Source: Chitinophagaceae bacterium (lineage in GTDB: Bacteria; Bacteroidota; Bacteroidia; Chitinophagales; Chitinophagaceae). From it: a DNA stretch of 64,000 bases. The notes below the pieces were generated by a model. The model had not been told where the DNA came from, did not search any database, and saw nothing but the letters and a program-made list of their open reading frames with translations. The DNA lies in NCBI GenBank assembly GCA_016720585.1, contig JADKKH010000001.1, positions 248,001-312,000 on the forward strand. The letters are read 5' to 3'. Of this stretch, positions 18,237-26,102 are shown in pieces (position 1 is the first letter of the stretch; each line of letters starts with the position of its first letter). A program made the position numbers and the translations under genes.

Positions 18237-18803
18237 TTATTTACGGGCAATCCTTCCCGGGTTATTCTTAATGAAATCATCCCAGCTTTTCAGCCCTTTT
18301 ACTGTTTTACCAACTATTGAATTACTCTGGAAATGATGACACATGGCTACAGCCAAGGCATCCGTTGCATCGTATTGTTTCGGGTTTTCTTTAAATGATA
18401 ATAAGGCCTGCAACATTTTCATCACCTGTTCTTTGCTGGCATTGCCATTTCCGGTGACAGATTGTTTTACTTTTTTAGGCGAATATTCGGTTACTTCTAA
18501 ACCATGTCGCATGGCAGCGGCAATGGCCACCCCCTGGGCCCGCCCGAGTTTCAACATACTTTGAACGTTTTTTCCGAAAAAAGGAGCTTCAATGGCAAAG
18601 TCTGTTGGCTGGTATTTGGTAATGAGCCCACTGACCGTATTAAAAATCAGCTGCAGTTTTTTATAACCGTCTTTTATTTTGCCGGGTTTTAAAACTCCCA
18701 GCTCCAGCAAACTTACCTGCTTATCTTTTACAATAATTAAACCATACCCCATCACGATAGTGCCGGGATCAATACCAAGGATTATTTTAGAAGGCTTTTG
18801 CAA
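18237..18803 (-). CDS. ruvC: Holliday junction endonuclease RuvC
   Basis: 188 residues. RuvC resolves Holliday junctions by symmetrical nicking as a dimer with RuvAB. Catalytic acidic residues: D12 in ILGIDPGT, E72 in FAIEAPFFGKN, and D145/D148 in YDATDALAVAMCHH. The frame has no ATG close to the conserved start; TTG at 18803 gives the usual short N-terminus, so a TTG start is likely. The stop touches that of the convergent HIT gene. ruvB lies separately at 39.3 kb; ruvA is not in the window. Confidence 0.93.
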   Translation of the reverse strand: MQKPSKIILGIDPGTIVMGYGLIIVKDKQVSLLELGVLKPGKIKDGYKKLQLIFNTVSGLITKYQPTDFAIEAPFFGKNVQSMLKLGRAQGVAIAAAMRHGLEVTEYSPKKVKQSVTGNGNASKEQVMKMLQALLSFKENPKQYDATDALAVAMCHHFQSNSIVGKTVKGLKSWDDFIKNNPGRIARK

Positions 18804-18824
18804 ACAGCAATGTATTTTTACAGA

Positions 18825-18841
18825 CCCCGCCCTTAGCGGGG
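18825..18841. repeat. short GC hairpin between ruvC and the flippase gene
   Basis: CCCCGC, loop CCTTA, GCGGGG: a perfect 6-bp stem in the 45-nt gap between two divergent genes. It lacks a U-tract and is similar to the CCCGCC/GGCGGG palindromes at 50755 and 62703. Confidence 0.5.
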
Positions 18842-18848
18842 CAGGTTA

Positions 18849-19848
18849 ATGAAGCTAAACAAAAATATCAAAATCTTTATCAACTACTTCCTCGGGCCGT
18901 TGTTGTTTGTTGGGTTATCCTGGTCTATTTACAGGCAAATAAAACAGCAACCCGGTTTGGAACAGGCCTGGCAACGTATCCGTGAATCACTCCATAGCCC
19001 CCTGATATGGAACCTGGTTGCAGTCATTTTACTTATGTTCGTAAACTGGTCAATCGAAGCGGTTAAATGGAGACTTTCTATCCGGGAAATACAGCAGGTT
19101 AGTTTTGGTAAAGCATTGAAAGCAATCTTATCCGGAGTTTCTTTTTCTGTAAGTACACCCAACAGGATAGGAGAATATCTGGGAAGAGTATTATATATGG
19201 ATGAGGGAAACCGGCTCAAAACAATTTCCATAACTATTGCCGGAAGTATCAGCCAGCTTATCATCACTTTGCTGATGGGCTGCATTGGCCTGGTTATTTT
19301 ACAATCAGCTATTGAAACCGGCCAATTGGTTTCATCTCTGTGGATGAAAGTTATTCTGTGGGGTACCTTCGGGGCACTGCTGGTAGTAACCCTGTTTTAT
19401 TTCCGGTTACCGGGGCTGGTAAAATGGGTGGATCGTTTACCGGGAAGTAAACGGTTTGTTTACCTGGTACAGGCGTTGGAAAATTTCAGTGCAACATTAC
19501 TGTTGAAACTCTTGTCTTTATCCCTTTTACGTTTTCTTGTTTTTATCGTTCAATATTACCTGTTGTTCCATTTATTCAATGTGGAAATTTTATGGGGGCA
19601 GGTGTTGTGGACGATCAGTGTTTCGTTCCTGGTGATGGCGGTGATTCCGACAATAGCCATTGCCGAACTGGCTCAACGGGGTAAAGTAGTGGTTATGATC
19701 GCAGGTCTTTATAGCAGTAATGGATTAGGAATGACTTTTGCCACTGCAGGTATCTGGCTCATTAACCTCATACTCCCGGCAATTGCCGGGAGTTTATTGA
19801 TCTTAAGCATTAAAAAAAATATATGCGGCCAAGAAAGAAGAATCATAG
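18849..19848 (+). CDS. lysylphosphatidylglycerol synthase TM-region-like protein (YbhN/UPF0104), frameshift at a poly-A run
   Basis: A polytopic membrane protein with about eight to nine helices, starting KIFINYFLGPLLFVGLSW. The NRIGEYLGRVLYM and AELAQRGKVVVMI motifs match the membrane domain of the LPG synthase / YbhN family, which is thought to move lipids across the membrane. The literal frame stays open to 19985 and overlaps the next gene by 163 nt, with an implausible Cys/Trp-rich tail. Removing one A from the run of eight at 19812-19819 gives a natural end, SIKKIYAAKKEES and a TAG at 19846-19848. I annotate the corrected 332-residue end. The extra A is probably a sequencing error or polymerase slippage. 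Confidence 0.78.
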
Positions 19849-20641
19849 GATCCTGTTTCCCCTGGTTTTGTTGCTTGTGGGTTTTTCAACAGGCTCCCAT
19901 CAACCCGGTGATAATTTTTGCGGGATCAGGAATAGTGCTTTTAAAGTGGATGAAGAAGTTTCTTTCACCGTGTATTATGCCGTAGCCGGAATTTATGTAA
20001 ATGCCGGTAACGCAACATTTACAAGCAAACTGGAGGTGGTCAATAACCGCCCGGTATATCATGTGACCGGTGATGGAAAAACAAATTCTTCATACGATTG
20101 GATCTATAGGGTGCGGGATAAATATGAATCCTATATTGATACGGCCACTATGCAACCGCTCCGTTTTATCCGGAATGTAAATGAAGGGGGGTATAAAAAA
20201 TATCAGCATATTACGTTTAATAAATCTGCTCATACGGCTGTAGCGAATGAAGGAGTTTTTAAAGTGCCACCCTGTGTGCAGGATGTGGTAAGTGCGATGT
20301 ATTATGCCCGTAATATTAATTTTTCCCAGCTAAAACCGGAGGATAAGATCCCTTTTTCCATGTTTCTCGATAATGAAGTTTTCAATTTGTATATCCGCTA
20401 TTTGGGAAAAGAAACGATCAAAACTAAATATGGGAAATTCAATGCTTTAAAAATTAAACCCCTGTTGATCAAAGGAACTATATTTGAAGGGGGAGAAGAT
20501 ATGACAGTGTGGGTTACCGATGATGCCAATCATATTCCTGTGCGTGTGGAAAGCCCGATCGTGATCGGTAAAGTTAAGATCGATATGATGAGCTATCGAA
20601 ACCTGCGTCATCCATTAACTTCATTGATTAAAAGACGTTAG
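19823..20641 (+). CDS. DUF3108 family secreted protein
   Basis: 272 residues. A basic N-terminus and hydrophobic core (RILFPLVLLLVGFSTGSH) form a signal peptide. The mature region has the DUF3108 landmarks: FKVDEEVSFTVYYAVAGIYVNAG, YHVTGDGKTNSSYDWIYRVRDKYESYID, PLRFIRNVNEGGY, and later KYGKFNALKIKPLL and MTVWVTDDANHIPVRVE. The family is periplasmic or outer-membrane associated, with a beta-rich lipocalin/LolA-like layout; its function is unknown. It overlaps the corrected end of the flippase-like gene by 26 nt, implying a shared transcript and maybe a role in the same lipid process. Confidence 0.8.
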   Translation: MRPRKKNHRILFPLVLLLVGFSTGSHQPGDNFCGIRNSAFKVDEEVSFTVYYAVAGIYVNAGNATFTSKLEVVNNRPVYHVTGDGKTNSSYDWIYRVRDKYESYIDTATMQPLRFIRNVNEGGYKKYQHITFNKSAHTAVANEGVFKVPPCVQDVVSAMYYARNINFSQLKPEDKIPFSMFLDNEVFNLYIRYLGKETIKTKYGKFNALKIKPLLIKGTIFEGGEDMTVWVTDDANHIPVRVESPIVIGKVKIDMMSYRNLRHPLTSLIKRR

Positions 20642-20651
20642 ATGGCTTTCC

Positions 20652-20673
20652 AGAATATTTCCGGAAATATTCT
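20652..20673. repeat. 22-bp perfect palindrome between convergent genes
   Basis: AGAATATTTCC (20652-20662) followed directly by its reverse complement. It reaches the stop codon of the minus-strand hydrolase gene. There is no spacer for a loop and no U-tract, so it may be a weak bidirectional terminator or a protein-binding dyad. Confidence 0.7.
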
Positions 20674-21533
20674 TAGATCTCATCCAGGCGGAAAAAATCT
20701 TTTGGCCTGATCCCTTTTTCTGTTTGTTGCAGGTTACAGCATTCATACACCGGGTCATGTTCAAAAAAAAGAATATAATCTCTCTCAACAGCTTCTTTCA
20801 AAAAAGATTTTTTTTCATTCAGAGTAGTGAGCGGAAACATATCATAGGCCATTACATACGGAAGGGGAATATGACCTTGTGAGGGAAGCAGGTCCGCCAT
20901 GAAAACAAGTGTCTTGTCTTTATATTTTATTTGCGGCAGCATCATCGCTTGTGTATGACCGTTTACAAAGCGGACGGATATGTTTTCAGTGAAAGTTGTT
21001 TCACCCAATCTCCCGTCCATACCTCCCGCCACATCTATAAATTTCAGCTGTCCGCTTTCTTCTATCGGCAAAATATTTTCTTTCAGGAAAGAGGCTTTCT
21101 CCCGTTCATTTGGATATACGGCCCAGTCCCAATGTTCTTTATTGCTCCAGTAGGTGGCATTTTTAAATGCGGGAACTAATTCATCGCCTTTCCGGATGAT
21201 CGAGCCGCCGCAATGATCAAAATGAAGATGGGTAAGGAAGGCATCGGTAATATCATCCCGGTGAAATCCATATTTCGCCAGAGATTTATCAAGCGTATCA
21301 TCGCCATGCAGGTAATAATGACTGAAAAATTTTGCATCCTGTTTATCTCCATTACCATTATCTATCAGTATTAACCGGTCACCATCTTCAACCAGCAAAC
21401 AACGCAGGGCCCAGGAGCATAAATTGTTTTCATCGGCCGGGTTGATCTTATGCCACATGCTTTTTGGAACAACACCAAACATGGCGCCACCATCCAGTTT
21501 GAAATAGCCGGTATTTATGGAGTATACATTCAT
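20673..21533 (-). CDS. MBL-fold metallo-hydrolase
   Basis: 286 residues. The dinuclear zinc site is complete: HLHFDHCGG (H102, H104, D106, H107), a later His in VNGHTQAMM, an Asp in VFMADLLPS and a His in FEHDPVY. Relatives include quorum-quenching AHL lactonases and other ester or thioester hydrolases; the layout with an N-terminal strand pair and CLLVEDGDRLILIDNG is closest to the lactonase-like group. Its start overlaps the stop of the MFS gene by 4 nt (ATGA), so the two are in one transcript, which may link an imported compound to its hydrolysis (inference). Confidence 0.88.
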   Translation of the reverse strand: MNVYSINTGYFKLDGGAMFGVVPKSMWHKINPADENNLCSWALRCLLVEDGDRLILIDNGNGDKQDAKFFSHYYLHGDDTLDKSLAKYGFHRDDITDAFLTHLHFDHCGGSIIRKGDELVPAFKNATYWSNKEHWDWAVYPNEREKASFLKENILPIEESGQLKFIDVAGGMDGRLGETTFTENISVRFVNGHTQAMMLPQIKYKDKTLVFMADLLPSQGHIPLPYVMAYDMFPLTTLNEKKSFLKEAVERDYILFFEHDPVYECCNLQQTEKGIRPKDFFRLDEI

Positions 21534-22870
21534 ACCGATTTATTTTTTACCGCATGGGCATAGAATAACAACAACAACCCGATAATGAAAAAACTTCCCA
21601 AAGCAAGTACGGAGGATCTTTGCGAACCCGTGAGCTCTGTAATAAAACCAAAACTGAATATTCCCACAACAGCTGCCACTTTTTCTGTCACATCATAGAA
21701 ACTAAAGAAAGAAGCTGTGTCTTTTGTTACCGGCATCAGTTTGGCATACGTAGAACGGCTGAGGGATTGTGTGCCACCCATTACAAAGCCTACGGCTACC
21801 GCCAGTCCATAGAATTCATAGATACCTCCTTTGGGCAAATAGTAACCAACAACGCAAAGAGATATCCATAGCACTACCAGCGACATCAGTGTTTTGAGAT
21901 TACCAATTTTTGAGGAAAGCCAGGAAACAACAAAAGCTCCGGGTATGGCAATTAATTGAATGATCAGGATCGCAATAATGAGATTAGTCGTTGGGATCTC
22001 CAGTTCACTTTTTCCATACAAAGCCGCTACCAGCATAACGGTTTGCACGCCCATATTAAAAAAGAAAAAAGAAGCCAGGAAACGTTTTAGCGGGGGTAGT
22101 TGTTTCAATTGGTTCCATACTTTTCGTAATTCATCATATCCTTTTGATAAGGTCTTTTTATGTAAATCACCCGTTCCGGCAGGTATTGGATCCGGAAGTC
22201 TTTTTAATGAATACTGTCCAAAACTCCACCACCAGATCCCAACGAGGAGAAAACAAACCTGGAATTGAATATTGGTAGTTCCCGTTTTATCATCGTGGCC
22301 ACCCACGAGACCGGGAATAAAAACAAAAACAAAACAAATGATTTGTAAAAGTACACTACCCACATAACCAAAGGCAAATCCTTTGGCACTGATGCGGTCA
22401 CGGTCCTGCGGAGCTGCAATCTCCGGTAGAAAAGAGTTATAAAAAACAAGACTTGCCCAAAATCCAATGCAGGCTATTATCATGGAAAAGATACCCAGCC
22501 AGAGGGTATCAGCACTAAAGAAAAACATCGTGGCGCAGGCCAGGCTTCCCATGGTGAGGAAAAAATTCATGAATTTTTTCTTGTTGCCTTTATAATCTGC
22601 GATCGATGAAAGCAGGGGAGACATGATGGCCACAACCAGCATGGCAAAGGCAAGGGCATAATTATACAGGGCAGAATTCTCAAATTGTCTGCCGAGAAAA
22701 GTGACCGCCGTTTTTGATACGGCTTTATTGTCCACAGCCACCCCTTCAAAATAAGCAGGGAAAATTGTTGAGGTAATAACCAGGTTATAGGCCGAATTCG
22801 CCCAATCGTACATCGCCCAGCCGTTCACAATTTTTTTAGAAGCCGTTTGCATAATAACCTGTTGATGCAT
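21530..22870 (-). CDS. MFS transporter of the UMF1/Atg22-like group
   Basis: About 446 residues from the ATG at 22870 (the frame is open to a GTG at 22891; an ATG at 22852 is also possible). Twelve membrane helices. Family landmarks: VNGWAMYDWANSAYNLVIT at the N-terminus, SPLLSSIADYKGNKKKFM in loop 2-3, and GGTQSLSRSTYAKLMP in the second half. Most members are annotated as UMF1 family with unknown substrates; yeast Atg22 exports amino acids. The gene overlaps the following hydrolase gene by 4 nt. A terminator for the upstream lipoprotein gene lies just before its start, so it has its own promoter. Confidence 0.88.
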   Translation of the reverse strand: MHQQVIMQTASKKIVNGWAMYDWANSAYNLVITSTIFPAYFEGVAVDNKAVSKTAVTFLGRQFENSALYNYALAFAMLVVAIMSPLLSSIADYKGNKKKFMNFFLTMGSLACATMFFFSADTLWLGIFSMIIACIGFWASLVFYNSFLPEIAAPQDRDRISAKGFAFGYVGSVLLQIICFVFVFIPGLVGGHDDKTGTTNIQFQVCFLLVGIWWWSFGQYSLKRLPDPIPAGTGDLHKKTLSKGYDELRKVWNQLKQLPPLKRFLASFFFFNMGVQTVMLVAALYGKSELEIPTTNLIIAILIIQLIAIPGAFVVSWLSSKIGNLKTLMSLVVLWISLCVVGYYLPKGGIYEFYGLAVAVGFVMGGTQSLSRSTYAKLMPVTKDTASFFSFYDVTEKVAAVVGIFSFGFITELTGSQRSSVLALGSFFIIGLLLLFYAHAVKNKSV

Positions 22871-22901
22871 AAAAATAGTAAAACCGTTCACATTAATGCA
22901 T

Positions 22902-22932
22902 AAAAAAGCGGCCAGGTATACCCAACCGCTTT
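22902..22932 (-). terminator. intrinsic terminator after the duplicated-domain lipoprotein gene
   Basis: On the minus strand AAAGCGG and CCGCTTT close a 14-nt loop that itself holds the palindrome GGTATACC, followed by six T. It sits 19-49 nt after the stop of the lipoprotein gene. Confidence 0.75.
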
Positions 22933-22950
22933 ATGTAGGTTTTCAATATA

Positions 22951-23724
22951 TTAATAATCCCAGGATTTTACGGTAGTCAGGAGTTCATCGGTAATAAAAA
23001 AAGAGAAAGGTACATCCGGAAATACATTGTCTTTTATTTCTTTGGTTACTTTATCCAATTCGGTAATATAGGCCGGATCGGTTCTGGCTGATTCGATCAT
23101 CGGGAACCGGAGAATATAGCGGTCTCCTTCTTTGGTCATATAGATCTCTGCGGTTCCACCAGCAAAGGCTCCGTTCTTTACAATATACTCCGCGATTGTT
23201 TTGGATTCATCGTCGGAGATGCCTTTCCAGTAAAAATCAACACCACCGGCTGAATCATGTTCAAAATCCTCTTTCGTTAAAACAACATTCTCTTTATCTG
23301 GAGCCGGAGCTTCCAGTGATTTGGCGGTTGCTTCGTCATAAGGGATGGTTTTGAAATCTTTAAAATGGTCATCGGCTAAAGCAATATTCACTTTTTTGCC
23401 ACCAAATACTTCCTTGGAAGCTTTAACACCTATTATTTTAAATTCATCTTCTGCACCTTTGAGTGTATCATAAACAGATTTATTGTAGACAAAACGAATC
23501 GTATATTCTTCGCCCTCTTTGGTGATCTGAACACTGGCAGCTTTGTCGCCCGTAAAGAAAACCTTCTTTAGAAATTCACCGGTATTTTTTGCGTCGGTTT
23601 CTGTTACCCCATCGCCTTTATAATAGACTTCCGATTTTGTTCCGTCTACTTTTACTTTTTTGCCGTAATTGGTACAAGCCGTCAGGGCCACCACTACTAA
23701 CAAGCCTAACATTATTTTTTTCAT
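22951..23724 (-). CDS. lipoprotein with an internally duplicated domain, unknown function
   Basis: 257 residues with lipobox cysteine at 17 (MKKIMLGLLVVVALTAC). Two copies of one domain are visible: the first opens near residue 37 (GDGVTETDAKNTGEFLKKVF) and runs through VQITKEGEEYTIRFVYN; the second opens near 165 (WKGISDDESKTIAEYIVKNG) and runs through IYMTKEGDRYILRFPM. Each ends in a strand-rich part with a DEFKI or VPFSFFITDE motif. The copies are divergent, so the duplication is old. I do not recognise a named family. Own terminator downstream; A-rich leader upstream. Confidence 0.7.
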   Translation of the reverse strand: MKKIMLGLLVVVALTACTNYGKKVKVDGTKSEVYYKGDGVTETDAKNTGEFLKKVFFTGDKAASVQITKEGEEYTIRFVYNKSVYDTLKGAEDEFKIIGVKASKEVFGGKKVNIALADDHFKDFKTIPYDEATAKSLEAPAPDKENVVLTKEDFEHDSAGGVDFYWKGISDDESKTIAEYIVKNGAFAGGTAEIYMTKEGDRYILRFPMIESARTDPAYITELDKVTKEIKDNVFPDVPFSFFITDELLTTVKSWDY

Positions 23725-23791
23725 GTGTTTATTTTTTAAAAATTAAAAGAAAATTTCTTTTTACAAACATTTTATTGACGCATTAATTTAT

Positions 23792-24628
23792 TTAATGTAT
23801 AACCCCGGTGAACAATAATATAAACAGAATAATTCCTGCCAGGATCCGGTAGATCCCGAATATTCTAAAACCATAAATTTTTAAATAGGTAATAAAGAAA
23901 CGGATTGCCAGCATAGCCACTACAAAGGCAACCAGATTTCCCACGATAAGTGCCATCAGGTTATCGGGGCTGGAAGTGATGAGTTCATATCCTTTTTGAA
24001 AACTTCCGTCATTGGCAGGCCATTTTTTTATTATTAATGAATAGGCCGTAGCAGCAAACATCGTTGGTACCGCCAGGAAAAAAGAAAATTCTGCCGCCAG
24101 ATTACGGGTAAGTTTCTGTTGCATACCCCCGATGATAGAAGCGGCACTGCGGCTTACACCGGGTATCATCGATAGCACCTGCCAGCAACCGATGATCAAT
24201 GATTTTAAAAAAGATAACTGCTCTTCAGATTCAACGACCGGTTTTTTAAAGACCTTGTCAATGATCAGCAGTACAAAACCACCGGCCAGCATGGCGCCGG
24301 CAACAACAGCGGGATTGAATAAGAGGGCATCAATTTTATCAGCAAACAGGTAGCCGAACAGTAAGGCTGGTATCACACCAATGATCAGTTTTGCATAAAA
24401 TTGCCACCGGCGGAACTGAAAAAATTGCTGCCAGTATATGACTACAACAGCCAGGATAGCACCTAATTGAATGGCGATGGTAAATAGTTTGATAAAACTT
24501 ATTTCCGCGGGCGTATTTCCCATATCCAGCAGGTGTTCGGTAATGATCATGTGACCGGTAGAGGAGACCGGAAGAAATTCGGTAAGACCTTCCACCACAC
24601 CGATAACGACTGCCTCAATAATATTCAT
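23792..24628 (-). CDS. uppP: undecaprenyl-diphosphatase
   Basis: 278 residues, about ten membrane-embedded segments. UppP removes a phosphate from undecaprenyl diphosphate to recycle the lipid carrier of peptidoglycan and other envelope polymers, and gives bacitracin resistance when abundant. The two signature motifs are intact: EGLTEFLPVSSTGH (13-26) and PGVSRSAASIIGG (156-168). It is third in the ftsX, DUF3098, uppP order that is common in Bacteroidota, though a terminator separates it from DUF3098 here. truB, often next in other genomes, is absent. Confidence 0.96.
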   Translation of the reverse strand: MNIIEAVVIGVVEGLTEFLPVSSTGHMIITEHLLDMGNTPAEISFIKLFTIAIQLGAILAVVVIYWQQFFQFRRWQFYAKLIIGVIPALLFGYLFADKIDALLFNPAVVAGAMLAGGFVLLIIDKVFKKPVVESEEQLSFLKSLIIGCWQVLSMIPGVSRSAASIIGGMQQKLTRNLAAEFSFFLAVPTMFAATAYSLIIKKWPANDGSFQKGYELITSSPDNLMALIVGNLVAFVVAMLAIRFFITYLKIYGFRIFGIYRILAGIILFILLFTGVIH

Positions 24629-24661
24629 GATTTTTTGTAAATTATGACTGCAACATAAAAT

Positions 24662-24687
24662 AAAAAGGCGATGAAAATTTCATCGCC
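24662..24687 (-). terminator. intrinsic terminator after the DUF3098 gene
   Basis: On the minus strand a 10-bp perfect stem (GGCGATGAAA with TTTCATCGCC, 24667-24687) is followed by five T. It ends the ftsX-DUF3098 transcript before uppP. Confidence 0.8.
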
Positions 24688-24721
24688 GTCAATTTTTTAT
24701 CTGTAAACAGGGTTTAAGAGC

Positions 24722-24967
24722 TCAGGCTTCTTTTGGTTTCCGGAAAATGGCGAAAATTTCAATGACCAGGCCCGCCAGGATCAGGATTGGGGCAATGGTG
24801 ATCCGGGTAGTGCTGTACACGGCATTTTTATCAAAGACATTCGGGTCCTTGTTGCTGGCACCGCCCGATAAAAGGAACATGCCAATGACCATTACCACCA
24901 GGCCCAGTAACATCCACCGGTAATTATCTTTTGTAAATATGGAAGGAGTGCCTTTTTCGTTGCTCAT
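24722..24967 (-). CDS. DUF3098 family small membrane protein
   Basis: 81 residues with two membrane helices (WMLLGLVVMVIGMFLLSGG and ITIAPILILAGLVIEIFAIF) joined by the conserved SNKDPNVFDKNAVYSTTRIT loop, the DUF3098 pattern. In Bacteroidota this gene is regularly found between ftsX and uppP, as here, which hints at a division or envelope role. No biochemical function is known. Confidence 0.88.
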   Translation of the reverse strand: MSNEKGTPSIFTKDNYRWMLLGLVVMVIGMFLLSGGASNKDPNVFDKNAVYSTTRITIAPILILAGLVIEIFAIFRKPKEA

Positions 24968-25023
24968 ATTCTTTCAATTTTTGTCGTGCAATATAGGAAA
25001 TTTTCACGGTTGATAGAACCGGG

Positions 25024-25896
25024 TTAATACAGATCATCCAGCTTCATACGAAGGTATTTTAATACACTCCGGTGGGTACTGAAAACGGTGATGCAGATGC
25101 CCAGTACGATCAGCCCAAAAAACAACAGAAACAAACCCGTGTTGTCATGTATAGCTTTCATTTCCGGAACATATCTTTCGGCAATTTGCATCAGCAGGAA
25201 TACAGCAATTACGGCAATAACACCACTGGTAGCTCCATTGATGACCGCCTTGATATTAAGTGGTTTGGCAATAAACCAGCGGGTAGCACCCACCATCTGC
25301 ATGGTTTTGATAAGAAAACGGTTACTGAACATGGCCAGGCGGATCGTATTATCGATCAGGAATATGACCACAAAAGCAATGATCAGGGCGATGACCAGCA
25401 AAACAATACTCACGATCCGGATGTTCTTATTCATTTTTCCAATCAGGGCATCAGGGTAATGCACATCTTTAACATATACATTCAGCATCAGGTCTTTCCG
25501 GATACTCGCCAGGGTATCGTTGTTTAAATAATTCTTTTTAATCTTAAAATCCACGCTGTTGTCGAGGGGATTTTCTGCCAGGATTTTGTCCCAGCTTTCA
25601 TTTCCGTCAGAAATGTATTTCTTCTTGGCCATTTCCTTGGTGGTGTACGTATAACTTTTTACATAAGGCCTCGAAGCGATGTATTGCACCAGTGCGGTGC
25701 TGTCTTTGGGGTTCAGGTCGCCGCGGAGATATACATTCACTTCCACACTTTCTTTAAAATGGTCACCCAGTTTATTGGCGTTGATCACCAGCCAGCCGAT
25801 GATGCCCAGCAGAAATAATACCAGGGTAACCCCGAGAATGGACATGAAATAAGAGGGTTTGCCACGTTTAATAGAAGCTTTGCCTGATTGAGACAT
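25024..25896 (-). CDS. ftsX: cell division protein FtsX
   Basis: 290 residues from ATG 25896; the frame extends upstream to 25974 but the FtsX-like start is SGKASIKRGKPSYFMSILG. Four membrane helices: one near residue 22 (FMSILGVTLVLFLLGIIGWL), then three at the C-terminus (SIVLLVIALIIAFVVIFLID; AVIAVFLLMQ; LFLLFFGLIVLGICITVF). The extracellular domain between helices 1 and 2 (VEVNVYLRGDLNPKDS) is the part that activates peptidoglycan hydrolases. NTIRLAMFSNRFLIKTMQMVGATRWFI is the family hallmark. FtsE is encoded elsewhere. A TATTTTTG -7 box lies 33 nt upstream. Confidence 0.93.
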   Translation of the reverse strand: MSQSGKASIKRGKPSYFMSILGVTLVLFLLGIIGWLVINANKLGDHFKESVEVNVYLRGDLNPKDSTALVQYIASRPYVKSYTYTTKEMAKKKYISDGNESWDKILAENPLDNSVDFKIKKNYLNNDTLASIRKDLMLNVYVKDVHYPDALIGKMNKNIRIVSIVLLVIALIIAFVVIFLIDNTIRLAMFSNRFLIKTMQMVGATRWFIAKPLNIKAVINGATSGVIAVIAVFLLMQIAERYVPEMKAIHDNTGLFLLFFGLIVLGICITVFSTHRSVLKYLRMKLDDLY

Positions 25897-25929
25897 GAAA
25901 TATGTTTTTTCAGATTTATGGATTACCCG

Positions 25930-25937
25930 CAAAAATA
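25930..25937 (-). promoter_or_regulatory. -7 box of the ftsX promoter
   Basis: On the minus strand TATTTTTG fits TAnnTTTG and lies 33 nt before the ftsX ATG, giving an A-rich leader of ordinary length. No clear -33 box. Confidence 0.4.
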
Positions 25938-25974
25938 GCAGTTTAGGGCTACAATCAGTATTTTTGCTGCCCAT

Positions 25975-25994
25975 CCTGCCTGCCGATAGGTAGG
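25975..25994. repeat. 20-bp palindromic mini-element
   Basis: CCTGCCTGCCGATAGGTAGG, the same length as the copy nested in a repeat at 17632 and 17 of 20 bases identical to it. It sits between ftsX and leuS. Confidence 0.65.
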
Positions 25995-26058
25995 TTAAAC
26001 GATTGTCCCGGGCTCATATTGCCATTTGCCGTGAAAGATATTTGTTAAAGAATTTTAG

Positions 26059-26079
26059 TACTATCATTCATCGATAGTA
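26059..26079. other. 7-bp dyad upstream of leuS
   Basis: TACTATC and GATAGTA separated by ATTCATC, 24 nt before the leuS ATG and followed by an A-run. Not a terminator on the plus strand; possibly a leader hairpin or binding site. Confidence 0.4.
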
Positions 26080-26102
26080 AAAAAAATATTAGGATTGTTG
26101 TA

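Noticed and set aside
19812..19819. Programmed ribosomal frameshift at A8
   Set aside because: No stimulatory structure is evident and both genes have their own plausible start and stop once a single A is removed; an error is simpler.
26030..26102. T-box or leucine leader in front of leuS
   Set aside because: No T-box core sequence, specifier loop or Leu-rich leader peptide is visible, and T-boxes are not expected in this phylum; only a short dyad is present.
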